Shown here piece by piece: positions 1 to 5,520 of a DNA stretch of 8,020 nt. The stretch spans positions 1 to 8,020 of the forward strand of contig SYGQ01000087.1 of the NCBI GenBank assembly GCA_005799475.1, written 5' to 3'. Each line of letters opens with the position of its first letter. The first letter of the stretch is position 1. The stretch comes from Planctomycetia bacterium (lineage in GTDB: Bacteria > Planctomycetota > Phycisphaerae > Phycisphaerales > SM1A02). The notes beneath the pieces were generated by a model. That model ran no database searches, was not told where the DNA came from, and was given only the letters and a program-made list of their open reading frames with translations. The position numbers and the translations under genes were made by a program.

Positions 1-13
1 GGCGCGGAGAACG

Positions 14-42
14 AAAAAGGGCCAGCCCCTGCGGGCTGGCCC
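14..42 (-). terminator. Rho-independent terminator of the porin gene
   Basis: On the minus strand a perfect 10-bp GC-rich stem (GGGCCAGCCC / GGGCTGGCCC, arms at 33-42 and 19-28) with a four-base loop is followed directly by five T residues (14-18). It lies about 70 bases downstream of the porin stop codon. The plus strand has no T-run after the hairpin, so it should act on minus-strand transcription only. Confidence 0.9.
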
Positions 43-112
43 CTTGCGTCTCAATCAAGTCGGCCGGAGATCGCTCCAACCGACGATCAAATCATGCGAG
101 AAGAGTTCTCGA

Positions 113-1537
113 TCAGAACGCAACCTGAAGTTGCGTCATGATGTTGAACTGATCCTTCGCAGCCGTGTTGTTGTCGGCCATGTAGCCGGCACCGTTGAGG
201 TCCACAACGTTTCCGACATCCGTGAGCGAGATCCCAAACTGGGTCGTCCACTTGACGTTGGCACCTGCGTAGACATTCACGCCGAAGGTGAGGAAGTTGT
301 TGACATCCTTCGCGGGTGAGCCATCTGGGCTGAGCGCGCCGTCGGCCACATTCACCCACTCCCAACGACCGAAGCCCTCGAGAGTGTCAGTGAAGCGGTA
401 ACCACCCTGAACAACCATGCCGTAGCTGTTGTACTTGGTCACCGGCCCCATAGTCGTGATTTCAGAGCCGTAGTTAGCGCCAACAAACGCTGCGTTCACG
501 CTGAGACCGCCCGACTTGAAGGCAGCGTCAACGGTCCAGTCGATGGCACCAGTCGTGGTGAAGGAACTGCCGCCGGTCGCGAGACCGTAGACCGGCGAAG
601 CCACGGAAGGAGTCCAGGCACCCGAGGCGCTGCCGCCACGGTTGTTGTAGTACTGGATCGCGGCGCCCACAAGGAGGCCAGACTCGTCGCTCTTGGCCGA
701 GCTCTCGGAGTCGAACTGACCCCATGCTCCCATGGCCTTGAACTCGAAGCGGCCGGCAAGCGAGATGCTGTTGTTCACGCCGCTGGCCCAGTTGCCGTTC
801 TGCGAGCGGGGACCGTTGTTGTAGGTACCCGTGGCGCGGAACTGGTCGCTGGAATAGCTCGCGGCGACGCCTTGCGTGTAGCCACCCGAGAAGTAGTAGT
901 CAACGACTGATCGTTCAGCGGTGAGCTGCGCGCCGTCGTTACGGAGCGACTCGGCCATGAACGGGCTCTTGAACTGACCGATCTTCACGCTGACCCCGTT
1001 GCCGAAGTCCTTGGCGCCCCAGGCATCCTGGAGCATCATGGTGTTCGCCGTTGGGGTGTATGGATCAACGGTCGATCCGTAGTTGAATCGGGCCGAATAG
1101 GTCCAGCTCGGATCAACCACGTTGCCCGAGAAGGCCATGCCGGTGCGGCGGTTCTCGAAGCCCCATGTGGAGTTCGACGGCTGCCCGCCATTGGAGCCCT
1201 GGTTGTTGTAGGTGAATCGAGCCTGTGCGAGGAAGCTCGCGTTGAGCTTGAAGTTCCCGTCGGCGCTTGAAACGAAGAAGCCGTTGTTGTAGCCCGAGGT
1301 CGCCGCGGCGCCCTGAAGGCTGGTGCGGGTCTCCGAATCGGCCAGAACATCGTTGACGAGAGACTTGATCTCGGCAGCGCGCTCTTCGGTCAGCCACTTG
1401 TCGCCGTTCTGGGACTTGAGGGCGGCCAAATCAGCCTTGAGCTGAGCGATCTCGCTCATGGCATCGCTCCCCTGAGCGGACGCGCCGGCAATGGCGAGGC
1501 CGCTAGCGAGGATTCCAACATACTTGGTAAGTGTCAT
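113..1537 (-). CDS. Outer-membrane beta-barrel porin
   Basis: Predicted secreted porin of 474 residues. Residues 1-21 form a signal peptide (Lys5, then a hydrophobic stretch ending in ASA). Residues about 25-65 are a helical, charged segment with heptad-like Leu spacing, probably a short periplasmic coiled coil. From about residue 85 to the end the chain alternates polar and aromatic residues with many Asn/Gly/Ser turns, as in transmembrane beta strands. It ends in Val-Ala-Phe; a C-terminal Phe is the usual BAM recognition signal. The layout resembles phosphate-selective porin O/P-like proteins, but the substrate cannot be told from sequence. The start is supported by AGGAG (1548-1552) ten bases upstream of the ATG. 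It is monocistronic, with its own promoter (1696-1724), a leader of about 150 bases and a strong terminator. Such porins are often abundant, which fits the strong promoter. Confidence 0.85.
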   Translation of the reverse strand: MTLTKYVGILASGLAIAGASAQGSDAMSEIAQLKADLAALKSQNGDKWLTEERAAEIKSLVNDVLADSETRTSLQGAAATSGYNNGFFVSSADGNFKLNASFLAQARFTYNNQGSNGGQPSNSTWGFENRRTGMAFSGNVVDPSWTYSARFNYGSTVDPYTPTANTMMLQDAWGAKDFGNGVSVKIGQFKSPFMAESLRNDGAQLTAERSVVDYYFSGGYTQGVAASYSSDQFRATGTYNNGPRSQNGNWASGVNNSISLAGRFEFKAMGAWGQFDSESSAKSDESGLLVGAAIQYYNNRGGSASGAWTPSVASPVYGLATGGSSFTTTGAIDWTVDAAFKSGGLSVNAAFVGANYGSEITTMGPVTKYNSYGMVVQGGYRFTDTLEGFGRWEWVNVADGALSPDGSPAKDVNNFLTFGVNVYAGANVKWTTQFGISLTDVGNVVDLNGAGYMADNNTAAKDQFNIMTQLQVAF

Positions 1538-1558
1538 GATTCCTGTGCTCCTGTATTG

Positions 1559-1597
1559 GGTTTCACCGTTCTTGATACGAGACGCGATTGGTGAACC
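1559..1597 (-). promoter_or_regulatory. Hairpin in porin mRNA leader, next to the RBS
   Basis: Arms GGTTCACC (1590-1597) and GGTGAAACC (1559-1567) can form 8 base pairs with one bulged A and a 22-base loop. The structure ends seven bases before the AGGAG ribosome binding site of the porin. It may stabilise the mRNA or control translation; no known riboswitch class is recognised. Confidence 0.35.
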
Positions 1598-1608
1598 GTG
1601 TTAGACAT

Positions 1609-1651
1609 CCAAGTGCGGCTGCCCCCGCCACGATGACGAGGACCGACTTGG
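1609..1651 (-). promoter_or_regulatory. Second hairpin in porin mRNA leader
   Basis: CCAAGTCGG (1643-1651) pairs with CCGCACTTGG (1609-1618), giving 9 bp with one bulged C and a loop of about 24 bases containing a G-run. It lies within the roughly 150-base untranslated leader implied by the promoter at 1696-1724. Function is unknown. Confidence 0.35.
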
Positions 1652-1695
1652 ACTTTTCAGGTATCGGCCATCTCTGGGCGAAATCTGAAGGCGCG

Positions 1696-1724
1696 ACTAT
1701 ACGGGCGGGCTTGGAGTCTGTCCA
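1696..1724 (-). promoter_or_regulatory. Sigma-70-type promoter of the porin gene
   Basis: On the minus strand TGGACA (-35, 1719-1724) and TATAGT (-10, 1696-1701) are separated by exactly 17 bases. Each matches the consensus at five of six positions. The predicted transcription start is near 1689, giving a leader of about 150 bases. It lies just downstream of the putative holA terminator, so the porin is probably transcribed on its own. Confidence 0.7.
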
Positions 1725-1765
1725 CCACGCGCTGGATGGTCCTAGGCGTGAAGGCGTTTTCTCGC

Positions 1766-1803
1766 AAAAAACCAATCGCCTGGGGGTTTCTACCAGTTAT
1801 TGG
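1766..1803 (-). terminator. Putative terminator of holA
   Basis: Immediately after the holA stop, on the minus strand, CCAAT (1799-1803) pairs with ATTGG (1772-1776), and inside that CTGG (1793-1796) pairs with CCAG (1780-1783). The structure is followed directly by six T residues (1766-1771). The two-part stem with an internal loop is weaker than the porin terminator, but position and T-run fit a Rho-independent terminator. Confidence 0.55.
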
Positions 1804-1805
1804 AC

Positions 1806-2822
1806 CTAAAATGCCCGCCCAGATGTGCCACCGAGCTCCAACGCTGTGCCTGCGCACACACCGATGAGCGCGCGGTCTGGATCAGGTGAGGCGCCGGTCT
1901 TCAGCGCGAAGTCTGCTGTCACCGCTGCGTGCTCTAGCGCCGCCGAAGCCACGACCCCGAGTCGGCGTGCCGCACCAATGATGGGGCCAACCGAAGGTCC
2001 CCAGAGGTTCAGCGCACGAGCGACCTGCTGATCGGCGACGCCCTGATTCTGTAGCACCGCTGCGTGATGGATCTTTCGAAGGAGATCGATCGTGGCCCAC
2101 GACACCATGATCGAAGGTGATGCCGACCCGCGCAAGAGGTCAACCACCTTTGCCGCGGCGTTGCCCGGGTTTCCTTGGAGCAATGCCTCCTGGATCTCCC
2201 AGGCCTGCTCTTCTCGACTGACCCCAACCAGGTCGACAACTACGGTTCGCCCGATCTCGTTCTCTCCAGCAGCGGCCGCGGCCACCGCAAGCTTGGCCAG
2301 TTCCGAGTCCAACCGCGTCAGGTCGGTCCCGATGCGATCAACCAAGAGACCTGCCGCGGGCTGCGCGATAGAGATCCGGTGCTGTTTCTGAGCCCTGCCG
2401 ATGCACCAGCGCACCGCCTCGACCTCCGACGGTGCCTCACACTTGAGGATGACGCCAATCTTGGAAACGAGCTTGTCAAAGTTGCCCGGCCTCCAGTTCT
2501 GCGAACGCAACAGCAGTGTTGCCTCTGACATCGGGCCCTCTGCGTAGCGCTCCATGGCCCTTCGGCGCTCCTCAACCGCGAAGAAGGCATCGGCGCTGTC
2601 GACCGTCACCAACTTGTGTGCGGCCATGAGACCATAGGACCGGAGTTCGTCGAGCACTGTCGCAAGCGATGCGGTCGCGCCATCGAAGGCGAACTCGGAG
2701 ACCCCACCGAACTTCGCCTCGAGCGCCTCGCGCAGCCTGTGCGTCCACTCCACGCGCCGAAACGAGTCCTTCCCGGTCAGAAGAACAATGCGATGCTCGG
2801 CGGTTGGTCCTCGCTCGGCCAC
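1806..2822 (-). CDS. holA: DNA polymerase III delta subunit (clamp-loader wrench)
   Basis: 338 residues, close to the 343 of E. coli HolA. Delta opens the beta sliding clamp in the clamp-loader complex with gamma/tau and delta-prime. Visible marks are the N-terminal HRIVLLTGKDSF strand and turn (10-21), the Leu-rich helix before GLMAAHKLVTVDSADAF (64-80; loading of the clamp-binding region), the NFDKLVSKIG / ILKCEAPS stretch (114-133), and IGTDLTRLDSELAKLA (164-179), a pattern typical of the delta family. The last third is the helical collar domain. No Walker A is expected, because delta does not hydrolyse ATP. The start is GTG at 2820-2822: the frame has a TAG three codons upstream, and AGGA (2830-2833) lies seven bases before it. 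The gene is divergent from clpP1, with only 54 bases between the starts. Confidence 0.88.
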   Translation of the reverse strand: MAERGPTAEHRIVLLTGKDSFRRVEWTHRLREALEAKFGGVSEFAFDGATASLATVLDELRSYGLMAAHKLVTVDSADAFFAVEERRRAMERYAEGPMSEATLLLRSQNWRPGNFDKLVSKIGVILKCEAPSEVEAVRWCIGRAQKQHRISIAQPAAGLLVDRIGTDLTRLDSELAKLAVAAAAAGENEIGRTVVVDLVGVSREEQAWEIQEALLQGNPGNAAAKVVDLLRGSASPSIMVSWATIDLLRKIHHAAVLQNQGVADQQVARALNLWGPSVGPIIGAARRLGVVASAALEHAAVTADFALKTGASPDPDRALIGVCAGTALELGGTSGRAF

Positions 2823-2876
2823 GCGAACATCCTATGACGCACCCTGAGTGGCATCGCCCCTATCCTTGCGCCCCTT

Positions 2877-3551
2877 ATGCAGATCCCAACTGATCCGTAC
2901 GGCCTGGGCGCGCTCGGAGAATCACCCGCCACGCGCGAGTCGCTCTCGGCGGCTGGACTCCCCATCGGCCCACGGCTTTCCGCGAACTATCAGCGCACCC
3001 GCGAGATGACGATTGACGAACTCCTGCTTGAGAACCGAGTCGTTTTCCTCGTCGGCGAGATCAATCACGCATCGGCGGCGCGCGTGATGATGCAGATGCT
3101 GTGGCTCGAGAGCCAGAAGCGCGGACAGGACATCAACTTCTACATTAATAGTCCCGGCGGTGCGGTGGATGACACCTTGGCGATCTACGACACGATGCAG
3201 TTCATCAACAGTGAAGTTGGGACGACATGCATCGGGCGCGCCTACTCGGGGGGTGCGGTTCTCCTGTGCAGCGGCCATCCGGGCAAGCGGACCATCCTCC
3301 CGCACGCGAAGGTGATGATCCACCAGCCGTACGGCGGAGTCACAGGGCAGACCACGGACATTCAGATTCAAGCCGACCAGATCATCAAGGCGAAGCGGCT
3401 TCTCAACGAAATCATCGCGCGACACTGCAAACAGTCCTACGAGCAAGTGGCCAAGGATGGCGAACGCGACAAATACTTCGACGCACAGGAAGCGAAGGCG
3501 TATGGCCTCGTGGACGAAGTGGCGTCATTCCCCGACAAGAGCAAGAAGTAA
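2877..3551 (+). CDS. clpP: ATP-dependent Clp protease proteolytic subunit, paralogue 1
   Basis: 224-residue ClpP peptidase, the chamber-forming serine protease that works with an AAA+ unfoldase (ClpX/ClpA type, none in this window). Catalytic residues are all present: Ser124 in GRAYSGG (usually GQAASMG), His149 in VMIHQPYGG, and Asp198 in GERD. The oxyanion SPGG motif is at 92-95 and the handle-helix motif GQTTDIQIQADQI at 157-169. It differs from E. coli ClpP in its N-terminus: about 38 extra residues, then YQRTREMTIDELLLENR in place of the VIEQ...YDIYSRLL axial-loop region. The ATG at 2877 is preferred over Met44, which would cut into the core. No Shine-Dalgarno is seen before it. It is first of three tandem clpP genes, 16 bases before the second, and the most distant in sequence from the other two. 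Confidence 0.93.
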   Translation: MQIPTDPYGLGALGESPATRESLSAAGLPIGPRLSANYQRTREMTIDELLLENRVVFLVGEINHASAARVMMQMLWLESQKRGQDINFYINSPGGAVDDTLAIYDTMQFINSEVGTTCIGRAYSGGAVLLCSGHPGKRTILPHAKVMIHQPYGGVTGQTTDIQIQADQIIKAKRLLNEIIARHCKQSYEQVAKDGERDKYFDAQEAKAYGLVDEVASFPDKSKK

Positions 3552-3567
3552 GCGCGCGCGGCCGATC

Positions 3568-4200
3568 ATGACGCTTCTCGAAGACGAACCACTCCTGGTC
3601 CCCCATGTCATCGACGGCACCGGCCGCGTCGAACGCGAGTACGACATCGTGTCGCGCCTCTTGGCTGATCGGATCGTGATGTGCTCGGGCGAAGTCGAGG
3701 AGGAGATGGCGAACTCGATTGTGGCGCAGTTCCTCTACCTCGCGCACACGGATCCCCAGGCGCCCGCGAGCCTCTACATCAATGGCGAAGGTGGGAGCGT
3801 GAGCGACGGCCTTGCCATCATCGACACGATGCGAATGATGCCCTACCCCGTCGCAACCTACATCGTGGGCAGCGCACCGAGCATGATGAGCGTGATTGCC
3901 TGCTGCGGGGCGCGAGGTCAGCGCTTTGCGCTCCCGCATGCGTGGAACCTTATGCACCAAGGGCGGTACCTCGACGCCATCGAGGGGCAAGCCACAGACC
4001 TCGAAATCGAGGCGCGGCGAATGCTTCGTCTGGAACATCAGTGCAACCTCCTCTACGCGGAGGCGACCGGCAAGAGCGTCGAGCAGGTCGGCCGCGACTG
4101 TGATCGCGACCTCTGGCTCGACGCGCCGGAAATGTTGGCCTACGGCCTCATCGACCGCATCGTGGATCGACTGCCCGCACCAACCCTCTCCAAGGACTGA
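3568..4200 (+). CDS. clpP: Clp protease proteolytic subunit, paralogue 2 (remodelled active-site context)
   Basis: 210-residue ClpP-family protein. The triad aligns as Ser105 (GSAPSMMS), His130 (NLMHQGRYL) and Asp181 (CDRD). Conserved surroundings are altered: the usual SPGG oxyanion segment reads GEGG (73-76), the Gly after Ser-Met is Met107, and the Pro after His-Gln is Gly. The handle motif GQATDLEIEAR (140-150) is intact. With ClpP3 it shares a two-residue insertion between the catalytic His and GQATD, and the phrases NLMHQ and APEML.YGLID, so the two are a duplicated pair. The reading frame stays open upstream to 3457 inside clpP1, but ClpP similarity starts at the ATG at 3568; only a weak purine-rich RBS is visible, so translation may be coupled to clpP1. 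It may be active with changed specificity or serve as a partner subunit. Confidence 0.88.
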   Translation: MTLLEDEPLLVPHVIDGTGRVEREYDIVSRLLADRIVMCSGEVEEEMANSIVAQFLYLAHTDPQAPASLYINGEGGSVSDGLAIIDTMRMMPYPVATYIVGSAPSMMSVIACCGARGQRFALPHAWNLMHQGRYLDAIEGQATDLEIEARRMLRLEHQCNLLYAEATGKSVEQVGRDCDRDLWLDAPEMLAYGLIDRIVDRLPAPTLSKD

Positions 4201-4203
4201 CCA

Positions 4204-4806
4204 ATGAGCATCATCCCCATCGTGATCGAGAAGACCGGCCGCGGCGAACGGGCCTATGACATCTACTCGCGGCTCCTCAATGACCGCGTGGTCTTTGTGG
4301 GCGGACAAGTTTCGGACGGCATGGCGAACCTGATCGTCGCACAACTCCTGTTTCTTGCCAACGACAACCCGAAGGCAGAAATCTCGCTCTATGTCAACAG
4401 TCCCGGCGGCAGCGTGACCGCAGGTCTCGGAATCGTCGACACCATGAGATTCGTCCCCTGCCCCGTGGCCACCTACATCATCGGCCAGGCCGCCAGCATG
4501 GGGAGCGTGATCGCGTGCTCAGGCACAAAGGGACGACGATTTGCGCTTCCGAACGCCGAGAACCTGATGCACCAGCCGCTCTTGGGTGGCGTGCTTGAGG
4601 GACAGGCCACCGACCTCGAGATCGAGGCAAGGCACATCCTTCGTCTGCGCGATCAGATCTACGGGATCTACGCCGGAGCGACCGGGCAGGCGCGCGATCG
4701 AATCGCCGATGACTGTGAGCGCAACAAGTGGCTCAGTGCCCCGGAGATGCTCTCCTACGGGCTGATCGACACCGTCCTCGACAAACTGCAGACCAAGCAA
4801 GCGTGA
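4204..4806 (+). CDS. clpP: Clp protease proteolytic subunit, paralogue 3, with catalytic Asp replaced by Asn
   Basis: 200 residues, the copy most like E. coli ClpP. The N-terminus IPIVIEKTGRGERAYDIYSRLL matches the axial-loop region, SPGG is at 66-69, Ser98 is in GQAASMG and His123 in LMHQP. The third triad position, Asp of the family motif ERDRF, is Asn174 here (codon AAC in CERNKWL). Met1 is preceded by AAGGA (4192-4196) with seven-base spacing, three bases after the clpP2 stop, so it is co-transcribed and probably translationally coupled. Its 3' end overlaps the convergent PEP-CTERM-like gene by 74 bases. From memory, Listeria monocytogenes ClpP1 also has Asn at this position and depends on a partner ClpP for full activity; a similar mixed complex is plausible here. 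Confidence 0.92.
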   Translation: MSIIPIVIEKTGRGERAYDIYSRLLNDRVVFVGGQVSDGMANLIVAQLLFLANDNPKAEISLYVNSPGGSVTAGLGIVDTMRFVPCPVATYIIGQAASMGSVIACSGTKGRRFALPNAENLMHQPLLGGVLEGQATDLEIEARHILRLRDQIYGIYAGATGQARDRIADDCERNKWLSAPEMLSYGLIDTVLDKLQTKQA

Positions 4807-5293
4807 GCGCGAGAGCGCCGGGGGCGGGTACTCCTTGCGGCGCGATGGGCGAACCAAAGACCCATGCGTCGCGCGCGCCGTCGAACAGTGCGCGGTCGGT
4901 CGCGCCGAATGATGCCATCTCCCACTCGGCGGTGTCGTGGAGCCAGAAGTGCCAGTAGTTCTCGATGGGCCAGAGGTCACCGAACCCGAAGTCGGTGTCC
5001 CCATCAATGGTGACTCCGGTGAGAAACACGCCCCACGAGTACGTGTCGTACTGAAGTGAGAGGCCTTCGAGTGCGGCGTCGGCATCGAGCATCGCCTGCC
5101 AACTCGTGTAACTGCCGCCGCTCCAGTGCACATTGAAGAGGTAGGCGTCGCCGTCTTCTTGATCGATCTGGATCGACGCGGTGTTGGCACCGATACCGAT
5201 CTCGTAACTGGCGACGAGCCCCGCGTTGGCGGGAAGGCTTGAAAGACCGACAACGAACGAGCCGAGGCTCACGAAGAGTGTGGGTGTGGACAT
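4733..5293 (-). CDS. Secreted PEP-CTERM-like surface protein, possibly corrinoid-binding, under a cobalamin riboswitch
   Basis: 186 residues. Residues 1-24 form a signal peptide with cleavage after PANA. Residues 25-150 are a compact domain rich in Trp/Tyr/Asp: a YEIGIGANTASIQID strand, a SWQAMLDADAAL helix (64-75), SWGVFLTGVTIDGD (86-99), ENYWHFWLHD (111-120), then WEMASFGATDRALFDG (124-139) and DAWVFG. This order (short helix, 'G-hydrophobic-TxI.G', 'YW.FW', then a loop ending in '.W.F') recalls the transcobalamin C-terminal/DUF4430 fold; this is my pattern reading only. The tail has VPAPG (155-159), a short hydrophobic stretch and a Cys/Arg-rich end (171-181), as in PEP-CTERM sorting signals. 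The start is Met at 5291-5293 with AAGGA (5299-5303) five bases before it. Residues 163-186 are encoded antisense to the end of clpP3, so the tail may be native, short or replaced. The leader carries a B12-type riboswitch. Confidence 0.75.
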   Translation of the reverse strand: MSTPTLFVSLGSFVVGLSSLPANAGLVASYEIGIGANTASIQIDQEDGDAYLFNVHWSGGSYTSWQAMLDADAALEGLSLQYDTYSWGVFLTGVTIDGDTDFGFGDLWPIENYWHFWLHDTAEWEMASFGATDRALFDGARDAWVFGSPIAPQGVPAPGALALTLAWSAVCRGRCRSARRRASPGH

Positions 5294-5311
5294 TGGGTTC
5301 CTTGTGGGTGC

Positions 5312-5336
5312 GGATCTCCCGTTTCGCGCGGGATCC
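5312..5336 (-). promoter_or_regulatory. Putative riboswitch expression-platform hairpin before the PEP-CTERM-like gene
   Basis: On the minus strand GGATC (5332-5336) pairs with GATCC (5312-5316), and inside it CCG (5329-5331) pairs with CGG (5319-5321), with a seven-base loop. It ends eight bases upstream of the AAGGA ribosome binding site. There is no following T-run, so control is more likely at translation than termination. A CCTT at 5343-5346 could pair with the AAGG of the RBS as an alternative fold. How the switch operates is inference. Confidence 0.35.
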
Positions 5337-5359
5337 TGAGGGAAGGGACAAACCGTCAC

Positions 5360-5480
5360 TGCGCGCTGGTCGACCCGACTTGCCGTCTGCGAGAGACTCG
5401 CCGGCGGCTCACGGTGACGCGATCGTTGCGGACTTGCACCGCATTCCTCCAACGCGCACTGCACCGGCAACAACACCGGC
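5360..5480 (-). promoter_or_regulatory. Cobalamin (vitamin B12) riboswitch
   Basis: Read on the minus strand, the leader of the PEP-CTERM-like gene carries the family's hallmarks in order. A closing helix TGCGCGTTGG (5449-5458) pairs with CCAGCGCGCA (5360-5369): 10 bp with one G-U. Next comes AGGAA (5444-5448), then hairpin TGCGG-TGCAAGT-CCGCA (5427-5443), which matches the conserved GGTGnnAnTCC element whose loop makes the kissing contact. GCGTCACCGTGA (5409-5420) corresponds to the conserved CGCnACnGTnA segment. A bulged stem follows: GCCG+GCGAG (5397-5405) with CTCGC+AGA+CGGC (5382-5393). Last is AAGTCGGGTCGACCAG (5366-5381), a B12-box-like sequence. The 5' end (5459-5480) contains GCCGGTG twice and starts near the predicted transcription start. 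In other bacteria this class represses B12 uptake or synthesis genes when the cofactor is plentiful. Confidence 0.85.
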
Positions 5481-5486
5481 TCAGCG

Positions 5487-5492
5487 ACTATA
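5487..5492 (-). promoter_or_regulatory. -10 element of the riboswitch/PEP-CTERM-like transcript
   Basis: TATAGT on the minus strand, followed by CGC, the same nine bases as the porin -10 and its downstream edge. It would start transcription near 5480, exactly at the 5' end of the riboswitch. No good -35 is visible 16-18 bases upstream, so an activator or another sigma factor may be used. On the plus strand the same bases give TATAGC (5489-5494), a possible -10 for moxR. Confidence 0.5.
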
Positions 5493-5520
5493 GCACGCGC
5501 GCTGGACTAGGATGGCCTGC

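Noticed and set aside
1563..1857. Small frames in the porin-holA spacer on both strands
   Set aside because: They cross the porin promoter, the leader hairpins or the holA terminator, lack convincing RBSs and have no recognisable content. One has a hydrophobic stretch, but only a TTG start upstream of the promoter.
3457..3567. N-terminal extension of clpP2 into clpP1
   Set aside because: The 37 extra codons are a frame-shadow of the end of clpP1 and are Arg/Lys/Ser-rich. ClpP similarity begins after the ATG at 3568.
3412..4344. Long minus-strand open frame (310 codons) opposite clpP1-clpP3
   Set aside because: It lies antisense to three clear clpP genes, its translation is rich in His/Asp/Arg with no recognisable domain, and GC-rich coding DNA commonly leaves such antisense frames open.
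4519..5253. Minus-strand open frame of 244 codons overlapping clpP3 and the PEP-CTERM-like gene
   Set aside because: Its product is Ser/Thr/Arg-rich without pattern. The competing frame on the same strand has a signal peptide, RBS and sorting tail.
5294..5476. Upstream extension of the PEP-CTERM-like frame to 5476
   Set aside because: The extra 61 codons lie wholly on the riboswitch and have no protein-like pattern. The Met at 5293 has a proper RBS and is followed at once by a signal peptide.
5462..5480. Two copies of CACCGGC, 12 bases apart, as a possible operator or repeat element
   Set aside because: They fall at the 5' end of the riboswitch RNA, where they may take part in the peripheral helix. 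Two seven-base copies are too little to call a separate element.
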